Source: Utricularia gibba
Taxonomy: Eukaryota > Streptophyta > Magnoliopsida > Lamiales > Lentibulariaceae
DNA length: 64,000 nt
Assembly (NCBI GenBank): GCA_002189035.1
Contig: NEEC01000007.1
Span: 2,976,001 to 3,040,000 of the forward strand
Direction: 5' to 3'
The translations under genes were made by a program, and so were the position numbers. This document shows positions 53,297 through 64,000 of this stretch, in pieces (within the stretch, counting starts at the first letter, position 1; the number at the start of each line of letters is the position of its first letter). Under the pieces are notes generated by a model, which worked only from the letters and a program-made list of their open reading frames with translations, had not been told where the DNA came from and made no database searches.

Positions 53297-55120
53297 GTGA
53301 TTGATGAACGCCTTGATGCTCTTGAATTGAAAATGGAGCAACTATTGACATCGATGGATGTCCTGCTCGATCAAGGATCAAGAGCCACCCCTAAGCAAGA
53401 TCACTCGGGAACCTCTTCAACAGGGGGATTTGAGCATAGATTTATTGAACGAAATGGGCAAATGGGGGTGGATAGGTGTTGGGGATCGAGGATGCGAATT
53501 GATGTTCCGAAATTTCACGATAGCCTACAAGCGGAAGAGTTCTTAGACTGGATAACTACAATGGAGGCTGTGTTTGAGTACAAACAAGTTTTGGAGGATT
53601 TTCGTGTTCCCCTGGTGGTAACATGGCTTCGTGGTCGTGCAGCTTCTTGATGGGAGCAACTGAAGCTCACCTGCAATCAAATGGGAAAACCCAAGATTAA
53701 ATCCTAGGAAAAAGATGAAGAAGCAAATGCGTCTAAAATTTTTTCCCTATAATTTCCAAAAAGTCATGTTCCAGAAGTTATCTAGCTTGCGTCAGGGTTC
53801 TAAATCGGTGGAGGAGCATGCAGATGGCTTTACTTGCATGTTGTCCCGTATTGAGCTACAAGAGGATGAAGAACAATTGGTGGGGTGCTATTTAGCATCA
53901 CTCCGTTCGAGTATTCAGGATGAACTAAATATGTATGATCCCATGAGTGTGGATGAGGCCTTCCAACGAGTTTTGCTAATAGAACATCGAGCACGACGGG
54001 AAACTTTGACTCCTACTGGCATGACTCCCCCATTCCCTGGACTCAACTGTCTGAAACCTCGTGTGAACCTATTACAACCTGAGAGCTGCTCTAGTCACGT
54101 TGTTACTGATCGTATAAAAAGTCAGATTGTAAAAAAAAATATGGAAAGAGAGTGATGATGGCTGACAAGAATGATGAGTCTGAGGAAGATGACCCCTTAC
54201 CAGTTGGTTCAGAGAACTCTACTAGAGAGGGGGAGGAATGGGTTCAAGGCGACCCCATATCGTATTTAATGCTTCAGCGGGTTTTTCTTAGCCCAATTTA
54301 GGAGGATAAACATCAATGTCTCAGGAAAAATATATTCCAATCCTATTGTACAATTCAAGGAAAGGTTTGCAAGTTCGTAATTGATAGTGGGAGTTTCGAT
54401 AATTTTGTTTCAGAAGAAGTTATCAACAAATTGCTGATTCCTACAGAACCATTACCAGTTATCACGATTTGAGAAAAAAGAGTTTGTAAATGTAGAAAAA
54501 AGGGCACTGATCAATTTTTCTGTGGAAAAAATTACAAGGACTCCATTTGGTGTGATGTGGTTCGTGTGGACATGTGTCATTTACTCTTGGGTCGGATGTG
54601 GCAATTCGATCGAAAAGTCTTTCACTCCGGACACAAGAACACCTACATGTTTTGGTTTAACCAAGTAAAGATTGTCCTATTACTGTCAAAACCAGCATCC
54701 GAGGGGACTCCGCTAAGGGTTTTAGCCAGCTGTCAGCTTGACAACTAGAAGAGGAATTGATAGCAAGTAATGATATTATCTTACTTAGGATGGCCTCTAT
54801 AACTACATCTAAACACACTCTAGAAGTGGAAGAGCTATTAAAAGAGTTTGACTCAGTCTTCCCTCTAGAGCTACCAGATGGGTTACCCCCATTTCGTGAG
54901 ATTCAACACCAAATCAATCTGCTATCAAGAGCCTCCCTTCCTAACCGGCCACATTGCTGGATGACCCTTGCTAAGCATGAAGTGGAAGAATTATTACACA
55001 AGGGTCATGTTCATGAGAGTCTAAGCCCATGTGCGGTTCTCAACATCTTAGTTCCTAAAAAGGATGGATCCTGACGGATGTGCATGGATAGTAGGATCAT
55101 CAACAAGATTACGTTAAGGT
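53297..55120 (+). mobile_element. Truncated Ty3/gypsy fragment: gag, protease, partial RT
   Basis: 53297-53650 is a gag N-terminus with RIDVPKFHDSLQAEEFLDW. 53715-54155 is the capsid core (FFPYNFQKVMFQKLSSLRQGS, SVDEAF). ~54360-54440 has the protease (FVIDSGSFDNFV, D-S-G), followed by a relic near 54557. 54757-55074 is the RT N-terminus (PLELPDGLPPFREIQHQI, VPKKDGS), and an out-of-place stop follows, then MCMDSRIINKI. Homology stops at ~55116, where the hAT sequence begins. Both LTRs are missing and stops are present. Confidence 0.82.
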
Positions 55121-55544
55121 AGAGGTGGAATTGTGGAACCGACGGTTCCGACCCGTGTGTGAACTGTACTGTTCACGGTTCCGACCTGTGAACCGTGCGA
55201 TTCGGATTTAAAAATAAAAAACAATTTAAAAAAAATTAGAAAAAATTAAAAACAATTAAAAAAAATTTTTATACTTTTCTCAGGCACGCATACGAAGGAA
55301 GTGGATGACTAAAAAATCTTCTCAAACACTAATGGGGTATAAATCAATTTTCGCCCTTAACAAAGACCCATTCCCAAACACACCCACGACAGATGTGGGT
55401 GCCTGAAAAATGGTCTCAGATACCCTCACGACACACTCTCTTAAATTACATACACTTATTTTTCATCTTCTTGATTTCTTTTGTTCACAAATGACAATAT
55501 ACATCCATGGCTTTTGAGATTGAGTATTCATTGTCCTCCTTGAA

Positions 55545-55842
55545 CCAAGACCATATGTATCTCACATTAACGTTACCTATGAAATAAGTAATTTCATAAG
55601 AGTCCAATACACGGACGCGGATTATACATAAACGATTCCCATGTGTATCCTCTATTAACGCTACGTATGAAATACGTAATTTGGTAGAAATCCTACACAC
55701 AAACATAGGTTATACATAAACCACACCTGTGTATATCTCACATTAATGGCACCTACGAAATAAGTAATAAGGTAGGAGTCCAACACATTTGTGTATTCAA
55801 CTCCTACCAAATTACTAATTTCGAATGTTGCGTTAATATAAA
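55545..55842. repeat. Three ~88-bp tandem units plus an inverted partial unit
   Basis: Units begin near 55550, 55632 and 55721 and share (T)GT(G)TAT(A/C)(C/T)(T)C(A/T)(A/C)ATTAACG…(A/T)ACCTA(T/C)GAAATA(A/C)GTAAT and TTATACATAAAC. From ~55788 an inverted copy (CTCCTACCAAATTACTAATTTCG) pairs with GTAATAAGGTAGGAG just left of it, predicting a hairpin. Confidence 0.75.
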
Positions 55843-56497
55843 ATAATTCAATATATAAATTTAAATACATAAATCAAAGTTTATGTTGAACTGTGTTTTT
55901 TGTTGTAAAATAGGTTAATAAAACAAAAATTAATAATAAAAAAATTCCAATTTATGTGATTATTCGAGAATGAAATATATGTTTTATATTATTTACATAA
56001 AAATAAATTATTAAATTTTGATGGAGACATATATTAAGCTCACTTGTTTATTGAACTATAACTCAATAGATTTATATGCTAAAACAGAATAACAATAATT
56101 CACAAAATATTTTAACATTTCATTATCTATATATTTTTCTCAATAACTAGTTATGCATTGCCAAGATAACTAATGTATCTATATTGGTAACGCAATGTAT
56201 ATTTAAACATAAGTATATATTTAAAATACTAATGTAAAGACTGCTATGGCAGCATCATATCTAAAATTTTTATTTAAAATATATTTGTTATCTATATGTT
56301 TATCTCAACGGCTAGTTTATGCATTTGTGATTGTGCAGACTGTGGAGTTGCACATGGTTTTGAAAGTAACCATTGCTATTACTTTTATTAATAAAATTTG
56401 TCTATATATATATGATATGGTTATTTTATAATTTTCCACTACTTTCTCTTATTGTCTCATTACTCAGTACTAGAAATAATTCTATTTCAACTTCTAC

Positions 56498-58672
56498 GTG
56501 ATTGGAGGTACTCTCAAGTGTCAAGTTTCAGATTTCCACTTGGACGACATTGATGAAGCCTGCAGAGTAATAGGTTTTTTTATTTTTTACAGAATGGAGG
56601 GGTCTGGTTTGCGAAATTCTTCTCAAGCTTCTCAAGCTAATTCTACTATACCTTGTGTTTTTGAAAATAATAGAGAATTTTCTTTTGGGGAAGACCTTCA
56701 ATTTTTACAAGAGCTTGAATATGGTCCTTTACCCGAACAAGATGATTTTTCTAGTCCTCAAGAAGAGGGTTCTTCCACCTCATCTAGTCTCCTTTGTCGT
56801 AAAAGATCGAAAAACACTAATAATGATTCTCTGGATATTCGAGAACATTTTGTTTTTTGTAATCCCGAAAAAATTTCTTGCAAACATTATGGTAAAGAGT
56901 ACACTTTCAAAAAGGGGTTGGGGAAGCGGTACATATAAGACGCATGTTAGAGAGAAGTATAATGATAAATTACGTCAGTTTCTTCAAACTAGATTATGTT
57001 TAGAGGGTGACAATAGTGTGAGATTATCTAATTTTGTTTTTAATTATAAACTTTTTCAAGTGTGGTGCATTATTTGATACTTAATGAACTTACTTTTTCA
57101 TTAGTTGAAAAACCTTCTTTTAATGATATGTTGAAACAAGCTCAACCAGGATACAAAAATTTTTTTAGGAAAACCGCACATCATATGGCACTTGAGGATT
57201 TTAAAAATATATGTGACTATTTAATTTTTATTTTTAAGTCTCTACATTGTAATTTTTGTTTGACTTGTGATGGTTGGAAAGGTTGTAACAATGAGAGTTA
57301 TATTGTTATTACATGTTCTTGGGTAGATAATTCTTGGTGTATGCAAAAACGAATTTTAGCTTTTCAAGAATGGCTATCATCACATAATGGTTTTTCTATT
57401 GCTAAAATCATTGAAAAGGTCACAGTATTTCATGGAATATCTGATAGGATTTTTTTCTATTTCTTTGGATAATACCTCTACAAATACAAATACTATAGAC
57501 ATTTTGAAAAGTAACATGAATCCTATATTAAATAACATTTTTTCCACACTAGGTGCACTTGTCATATATTAAATTTGTGTGTTCAAAATGATTTGAAAGA
57601 ATGTGAAATTTTTTTAACTCCTATTCATGATTTAATTAGTATGATTAGAACTACCTCTAATAGAAAAGATGATTTTAAAAGGATTTGTCAAGAAACGAAC
57701 ATCTCTTATCGTAAATTTAAAAGTGATTGTCCAAATAGATGGAATTCTACATATGACATGTTACAATTTTTTATTCCTTATGAATATGTTCTTATTGAAT
57801 TTTGTAAATCTGTCACGGTTTATAATTTCTTGACTCATTTGTATTTTTGAAAAAATAAGAGGTTTAGTAAATTTATTAGAAATATTTTATTCTTATACTA
57901 AGATTTTGAGTTGTATTTACTATCCAACTTCTCAACTTGTGCTTTCATGTATTTGTAAAATTTCGTTTGCTTTTTATGACCATCAAAGTGATTGTGATTT
58001 TTTGGGAGACGTAGTACGAAATATGAAAAATAATTTTTTGAAATATTTTGATGTCCCACATTTGTTTCTTATTGCATTTATTTTGGATCCCCGGGTTAAG
58101 TCTAAAGGTATGAAAACATTACTTGAATGTATTTCAGAATCATTTATTGTAGATGATGTTGGTTTTTCCATTAAAAATTGTGAAGAAATAGATGTTGATG
58201 GCAATAATGTTCTACATGTCATGTATTCCCTTTATGCTTCTAAAATAGTGATCTTAGTGTTCCTATTCCTAAAGCATGTAACAATTCGACATTTGGTAGT
58301 CACAATCCAATGGACATTATTCGTAGGAAACATAGTTCATTTTTGTCCTCCTCTTCATCATCTTCATTAAACTCTATTGATCAAATTACATTTTACAATA
58401 ATACTCCTATTGTTGAGGATGTTGATGATGACAACTTTGATATATTTGGTTGGTGGAAGACAAATTCTACTACTTACCCTATCTTGGCTAAAATGACCAA
58501 AGATCTTCTAACATCTTCAGCATCTACAATGGCATCCGAAAGTGCATTTAGTGCAGGGGATTAGTTTTTAATCACAACCGCTCCAAATTGAATATAGAGA
58601 CCCTGGAGGCATGCATTTGTCTAAAGGATTGGTTGGAGGCTGTGAAATCAAACCTTATCCTCAAGTTCAAGT
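56498..58672 (+). pseudogene. hAT transposase pseudogene
   Basis: Several frames in order. A degraded BED finger (HFVFCNPEKISCKHYGKEY, with the second Cys changed to Tyr) lies near 56845-56925. The core includes HMALEDFKNICDY, LTCDGWKG, the ISLDNTSTNTNTIDILK block (57460-57510) and SDCPNRWNSTYDMLQ (57724-57768). The C-terminal dimerisation motif SASTMASESAFSAGD is at 58517-58561, followed by LNIETLEACICLKDWLEA. At least six stops or frame changes; no active transposase is expected. Confidence 0.85.
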
Positions 58673-58766
58673 GAAGATGAAGTTGAAGACTCCTAATTTG
58701 GAAACATTTAGTGCTCCATGAAATAATATTACTTTGTAAGAAAATGTTGTATTCATGTTTTTAATT

Positions 58767-59345
58767 AAAAGTGGGTGCCTGGAATTTGATCGCAAACTCG
58801 CAAACATCCTCCCGAGGCACCCACATGAAGGAAGAGGGTGTCTGGAAAACTGTCTCAAATACTTCTTTCCAGGTACCCATATAAGAGAAGTGAGTGCCTA
58901 GAAATCACTCTTCTCAGACACCCACACAATGCATTATTTTGTAGGTGCCATCCAACTCTTTTTCCTGGACACCCTCCCTAGGCACCCACATGAGGGAAGA
59001 GTGTGTCTGGAAAACTGTCTCAAATACTTCTTCCTAGACACCTCTATAAAAGAAGTGGGTGTCTGGAAATCACTCTTCCTAGACACCCACACAATGCATT
59101 ATTTTGTAGGTGCTGTCCAACTCTTTTTCTTGGACATTCTCTCGAGGCACCCACATGAGGGAAGAGGGTATCTGGAACACTATCTCAAATACTCCTTCTC
59201 ATACACCCATATAAGAGTTGTAGGTGCTTCGAAATGGCCTTATCCACTCTTTCCAGACACCCACACAACGCATTCGGGGTGCCTGGAAAAAGATATCTGA
59301 CTCTCTTTCCAGACACCCACACGAGGCAATGTGGGTGTCTAGAAA
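58767..59345. repeat. ~165-bp tandem repeat block with complementary 'GTGGGTGTCTGG / CCAGACACCCAC' motifs
   Basis: Three units start near 58794, 58968 and 59133. Each has AGGCACCCACATGA(A/G)GGAAGAG, CTCAAATACT(T/C)CTT, GTGGGTGTCTGG and CCAGACACCCACACAA blocks. The two motif orientations alternate, so each unit can fold back. A single related copy lies at 55275-55435 on the other side of the hAT transposase. Confidence 0.8.
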
Positions 59346-60051
59346 ATAGTCTAAGCGATAGACGAATATTCTTTATTTATTGAAATTAATTTGTAATAAT
59401 TAGGATATATAAAATCATTTCATTTTCAAATTTTTATATTCCAATTAATGCAACAACAAATTTTTATATTTATGAAAATTAAGAATACTTTCAAAGATTG
59501 CGCAATTTCCAAATTTCGGGTACGGGTGCCTAATTTTGCATTTCTTGTGCCACTCACCCACATTAGCGATTCTAGGTGCCTCAAAATTAGAGTATTAATT
59601 ACACGATGGGCTCGCATCGATTCAAACGAGCAGCGCACACCTTGTGTGAAAACAACGAAAGCTATTACCGACAACCTACGAAAGTAGGGATATCATTGCG
59701 CGTAATCATTAGCTTATGATTTGGTGTATTAAACCAAATCCCCACGCACCCATACACAGCGCTATACATCACCACCCCACTCCCCACTTTACCCACTCCC
59801 TATGTTGTCAATTAAACCAACCCTAATCCCCACCCATTTGGTAAGAAAATTTTCTTACCTCTTTCCCCCTCCCCCAGCCGAAAGTGACCGGACGCCCCCA
59901 CAGTCCCATCACCTACTTGGAGTGTTCTTTAAGTTAAATAAGGTAAGTGATTTATTTTCCACCATGGGTTGCTGATCTATGTTCCAAATTGTTATACCTT
60001 GTTGAATTATTGTAGTTTGAATTTTTATACAATTCCTATGGGTGTTTGTAG
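59346..60051. other. Promoter / 5' UTR region of the Transposase_28-HAD gene
   Basis: AT-rich left half. ~59880-59960 holds the likely leader exon, with a GT donor at ~59942 (AAG|GTAAGTGA) and an AG acceptor directly before the ATG at 60052 (TTTGTAG|ATG). No ORF. Confidence 0.45.
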
Positions 60052-61953
60052 ATGCACACTTCTGAAAAATTGAGAACTAGATTCTTGATACCGTATGAAT
60101 ATGAGGTTTGGGACAAAGAACCGGATGAGTTGATTGAGAGTGAAATTCCAAACCGTGTGGGTCCAATGGGATTTTCCTTAAGCATGGAACATTTTCGCTG
60201 TGGTTTGCGCTTACCATTATTGCCCTTTTTAGAAGAAATATTAGAATGTTTAAAGATTCATTTATCTCATTTGACTCCAAGATCTATCTCATATGTGTTG
60301 GCCTTTGTTAGTATTTGTGAGGACTTATGTCTTGAGGTGGAACTTCGCTATTTTTTTGCTGTGAGTGTATGTTCTATGACTCTAAATAAGAACCACTACA
60401 CCCTAAAGGGGAAAAAAGGGTGGTACTAGTGAAGGATGTAAGAAGAGGATTTGAAGAATGGTGGACAAGTTTTGTTTGGATATGTACTCCAATGGAAACC
60501 AAATTTCTTCAAATTTATACTAATTCGAACGAAGTAGGCAAGGCGAAAGGTAAATCTTGCTTTGTATTATTAGAAGAAATATGAATAAAAATATTCCATA
60601 TTTTTATTGAAGGTATTATGATTGAGTGTTTTTTTTAATCTACTCTTATTAAAACTATTGTTATTGAATATTTTTATTCAATACCCTTTTTGAATATTTT
60701 TACACTTATCATGTTGAATATTCTTATTCAATAATTTTGTTGAATATATTGTTAATAAATTTACTTTTACTGTAGGATTTGATACCTTGTCCAAGAGGGA
60801 TATACAAAATCTTATTCTCCTCTTCTCAAGTATGCAAAAGAGTTTTGTTGACATTTTACCACCATTTGTGGATGCACTGGGGACAAAACGCTATTGGTGT
60901 GGTGTGTTAAAGAATCCTAGAGTCTCCCAAAAAAATGAAGACTTGTCAAGGAATGAAAGGAGACAAGATGGGAATGATGTTGAAGGGGACGAGCTCATAC
61001 ATGGTCTCGATGATGTCGATGACATACTTGAATTTATAACAAAAGAGAATGAAGAGCTTCGCTACACGTTGGATTGGTATGAGAGTCGTTGGGCATATAC
61101 CGGACCTCCTTTTAGTGCCTCTGAGCCTCAACGAAAGCTGATTATCTTGGATGTAAATGATGAGCTAGCAAACATCGTTTACAGGACTGGAGCGTCAAGG
61201 TCACGAATCCCTCCAGATAAAATCATATATGGCCGATCAGGTATGTTAACACAATACTTATTTTTGTGTGTTATATGCATTCACGATTTATGAGATATCA
61301 TAGGTATCTTTTGGTGCAAATTATGCAGTCTTTCTACGTCCACATGCCCGCGATTTTATTAGGTGGTGTTTGGATAATTTTGATGTAGCCTTGTGGTCAT
61401 ACCGTGGGGGGTACGTGTGTTGCATCTCTTTTTTTTTTTGTTGGTATTTATAATTGGTGCAAACACTTGCAAGTGATTTATTTTGTAGGGAGCAACTACA
61501 AGCAATCACTAAATGGGTATTTCCACCTTCGTTATTCGACAAACTCATTTTCGTATGGGACCAAACCATGACAACGGACACTGGCGTATGTGTTCACAAC
61601 AATCCTAGCAACACGGTTTACATGAAGGAGTTGAATCGTGTATGGGCTGTCAACAATGGATTGAACACAAGATATGACCGTCACAATACCTTATTAATTG
61701 ATGATTCACCTCACAATACACGGTTTACATAATATACTCTTGCATACACTTGGTTATACATCAAAACTAACCCTTCAATTTTTAGGAAAATAATGATATT
61801 TTTCCAAGTCCCTATTCGCATACTAATAGGGATGATGCATCACTCAATGTTGATGGTGAGATGCGGACTTTCCTTGAAGGGTTACGGTATGCTAATGATG
61901 TTCCAAGTTATGTTAATGAGAATCGAATAGGACAGCCTCCCATACGTGAGTGA
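60052..61953 (+). CDS. Chimaeric protein: Transposase_28-like N-terminus joined to FCP1/HAD phosphatase-like domain
   Basis: Exons 60052-60549 (one base apparently missing near 60411-60420), 60776-61240, 61329-61410, 61489-61722 and ~61786-61953; introns are GT-AG and, up to 61722, in frame. N-terminal part: LIPYEYEVWDKEPDEL, MEHFRCGLRLPLLPFLEEIL and EEWWTSFVWICTPM, the same signature as in the antisense ORF of the Tat-like element at 10835-13071. C-terminal part: FCP1-type fold with LIILDVNDELANI (first Asp kept, canonical second Asp is Asn), FLRPHARDFIRWCLDNFDVALWSYRGG, KLIFVWDQTMTTDTG, LLIDDSPHNT, then IFPSPYSH and FLEGLRYANDVPSYV. A mid-section (ENEELRYTLDWYESRW) looks coiled. The last junction is off by one base. 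Function unknown. Confidence 0.7.
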
Positions 61954-63480
61954 CATGCCTTATGGGAGTATTATGCATGCCTATATGATTGTTAGAAGGA
62001 GCCTCTTATTTCTAAAGAGCCGTCCCATTTATTTTCAATTAGATAGACACTTACGAAATGTCACATTTTGATTATGCCATTGAATTTATTTTAAAATAAA
62101 TGAAAAAATTAATGACAATACCTACAAAACAACTTATTTATACTGTATGGCGCTTATTTTGATTTTTTAAATTAATTTACTGGAACGGCACATACATAAA
62201 AATGTTTCTTATGGATGTAGGGGCCGCCAAAATATTGAAATACTATTAAATTTGCTTACAGATGTGAATTGTTTATTAAACGATTTCCCATTACAATTGG
62301 CATCCATATTTTAAAAAATATTTTTTCGTACATAATTATTTTAAATAATTTTATGTTATAACATAGAATTATAAGTGTGTTGTTGACATACAATCACATT
62401 TTAACTTAAAACATTTTTAGCAAAAATATGATACGAATGTAGGTTCTTGTCTAACTTAACCTCAGATGTTGCGAGGTTTAGTAGAGAAAAATATTTGAGA
62501 TACAATATACATATACTTGTGTGAAAAAACTTCATTTTTATAATCCTACCTTAAATATTCAACGCATTACAACATTTATGTTGATAAACGTCATTAACAA
62601 GGACCATTTATATTAAAAAAACATAAATTTCCACTTCGTAGTTTAGGGTTTTCAGGGTTTTAGGTTTAGGGTAAATAAAATATCTGAAATATTCACGCAT
62701 TTTTAATATGTTGCAAATGTGAAATTTTGGACGGCACATACGTAACATTGCGTTTTGTAGGGGCGGTAAAAACAATTTATGGAAACACTCTCAAATGTAT
62801 TTACGGATGAGAATTGTTTATTAAATAATTTACAATTCAAATTGACGTCCATTAGATACAAAATATTTTTTGTATCGAATTTCTATTTAAAAAAACTGAT
62901 TCAAAAACCTTAAATTACAAATGTATAATTGAAAGGCAATATAATGACATTAAAGTTTATAAATAATCATCCACATTTACATTAGATACTAATGTATCTT
63001 GTTCTATAATTTAAATGTCAAATATTATGATGCTTTATAAAAAAAATATTGAACATATATTTACAAAGAAACGTGGTTTTTATTATTTTTAACGTTACAA
63101 TATTGGTGATGATAAACTTCATTACTATGAACAAAAACTATTAAAATTTTTAATGTGTAGTTTAATTAAGGGTTTAGGACAATTAAATGTGTAATAAATT
63201 CTCGTCATTTTTTTAAAAAAATGTAAGAATAGTTGGATTTTGAGAAGGTACATTCAAACACACGTAATGCGTAGGTGTCGCTGAAATATATCCACAACCT
63301 TTTTCATTTATCATTTTTAAAATACTAAAAATTTGAAATTTGGGACGGCAAATTAAACAATGAGTTATCTGGATTTAGACTATATATGGATGTGAATAAT
63401 TCTATGTAATATGATTTTCTGAAAAAGTTGGCGTCCATTATATAAGTGTACAACTCTACCTAGTTTACATCATCTTTTGC
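61954..63480. repeat. Degenerate ~550-600-bp tandem repeat, AT-rich
   Basis: Three diverged copies with recurring blocks. GGAACGGCACATACATAAAAATG (62179), GGACGGCACATACGTAACATTG (62731) and GGGACGGCAAATTAAACAATGAG (63341) start equivalent blocks. Each is followed by GATGTGAATTGTTTATTAAA-like and GGC(A/G)TCCATTA-like segments. No gene found. Confidence 0.65.
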
Positions 63481-63789
63481 TGCATACAAAGACTCTTCTT
63501 ATCAGTGTCGTCGCGCTCCTGAAAACCCAGAATTCGTCGGCTTAAAATCGGGTAATCTTGTTGTTGAAACTTACATTATTTTTGTGAAATGTATTCTATG
63601 CATTTGTTGGTGCAGTATGCCTTATATATTAAGTTGGGTTTAGTTATTAAAAATTGTCTTTTCATATAATTATGTATTTAGTTGGGTTTAGCTGTGTTTT
63701 TCATCGTTAATATCATGTTTGTTTTGCTGTTTTCCATTTCCTTATTTTTAGAATTTCATTCTTATTATGTATCCTTTATTGATTAGGGA

Positions 63790-64000
63790 ATGGATAGATT
63801 TCGTGTTAAATATTTCATCCCAACCGATTGGTTGACAATTCCTGCTCTGCAAAACACACCTCTTGATGCCAATCCCCCTCATGAACATCCCAATGCTTGG
63901 CTTGTGTCTCGTAAAACATTTGATGCTGGTCTTAGGCTACCTATCCATCCCTTTGTTGTTGATGTGCTCACCTACTTGAGATTGCCTATTGGGTTTTTAG
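63790..64000 (+). CDS. First coding exon of a second Transposase_28-like gene, 3' truncated by the window
   Basis: ATG at 63790 follows an AG acceptor (GATTAG|GGAATGG) and a likely leader exon ending near 63552 (GG|GTAATC), the same layout as the gene at 60052. The protein has DRFRVKYFIPTDW and FDAGLRLPIHPFVVDVLTYL, matching FRCGLRLPLLPFLEEIL in the other gene. It stays open to the window end. Whether the HAD domain follows cannot be seen. Confidence 0.7.
   Translation, partial: MDRFRVKYFIPTDWLTIPALQNTPLDANPPHEHPNAWLVSRKTFDAGLRLPIHPFVVDVLTYLRLPIGFL

Larger units (their letters stand above)
55120..58766 (+). mobile_element. Decayed hAT (Ac-like) DNA transposon
   Basis: The left part (from ~55120) begins AGAGGTGGAATTGTGG and has clustered GGTTCCGACC/GTTCACGGTTCCGAC/GAACCGTG copies, the sub-terminal repeats typical of hAT elements. 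A transposase relic follows. The right end is not defined because tandem repeats start at ~58767; no TIR partner or 8-bp duplication was found by eye. Confidence 0.65.

Noticed and set aside
62640-62670. TTTAGGG-like repeats, possible interstitial telomere
   Set aside because: Only two exact copies with irregular spacing inside a longer AT-rich repeat; too weak.

Overview
This is a stretch of an angiosperm nuclear chromosome, most likely dicot-like. Genes are split by short GT-AG introns. Their products match plant families: a MATE/DTX transporter, a DYW-type PPR protein, DCL, a PMT-type methyltransferase and a CBS-DUF21 protein. The window also holds nested plant LTR retrotransposons. I cannot name the species.

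Layout. (1) 1-5.3 kb: the 3' part of a MATE transporter gene (+) and an intronless PPR-DYW gene (-). (2) 5.4-20.8 kb: an old, heavily mutated Ty3/gypsy element (pol on -). It was split by a ~1.14 kb solo-LTR-like insertion inside its RNase H, and again by a ~10.06 kb Tat/Retand-like Ty3/gypsy element at 9836-19897. The younger element has two LTRs, a 5-bp GGGTA duplication, PBS, PPT, gag-PR-RT-RH-INT on the - strand, and an accessory spliced antisense gene on the + strand. (3) 21.3-21.8 kb: a Copia gag fragment. (4) 22.6-52.0 kb: a gene-dense block with DCL (-), PP2C12-like phosphatase (-), cytosolic glucose-6-phosphate isomerase (-), UBP6/7 deubiquitinase (-), a small AT-hook protein (+), TYW1 (-), a PMT28-like methyltransferase (-), a CBS-DUF21/CNNM-like protein (-) and a divergently transcribed PfkB kinase (+). 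(5) 53.3-64 kb: repeat-rich DNA with a truncated Ty3/gypsy fragment, a decayed hAT transposon, several tandem-repeat blocks, an unusual gene joining a retrotransposon-type 'Transposase_28-like' domain to an FCP1/HAD phosphatase-like domain, and the first exon of a second gene with the same N-terminal domain.

The genes in block 4 are mainly housekeeping and show no shared pathway. Protein dephosphorylation, glycolysis/starch supply, proteasomal deubiquitination, tRNA wybutosine synthesis and Golgi methylation are independent functions.

Two things stand out. At least ten coding frameshifts in otherwise well-conserved genes are each explained by one missing base, most often in a short G/C run, which points to residual assembly error rather than gene death. 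The gene at 60.05-61.95 kb, with a partial relative at 63.79 kb, is the best candidate for something undescribed.
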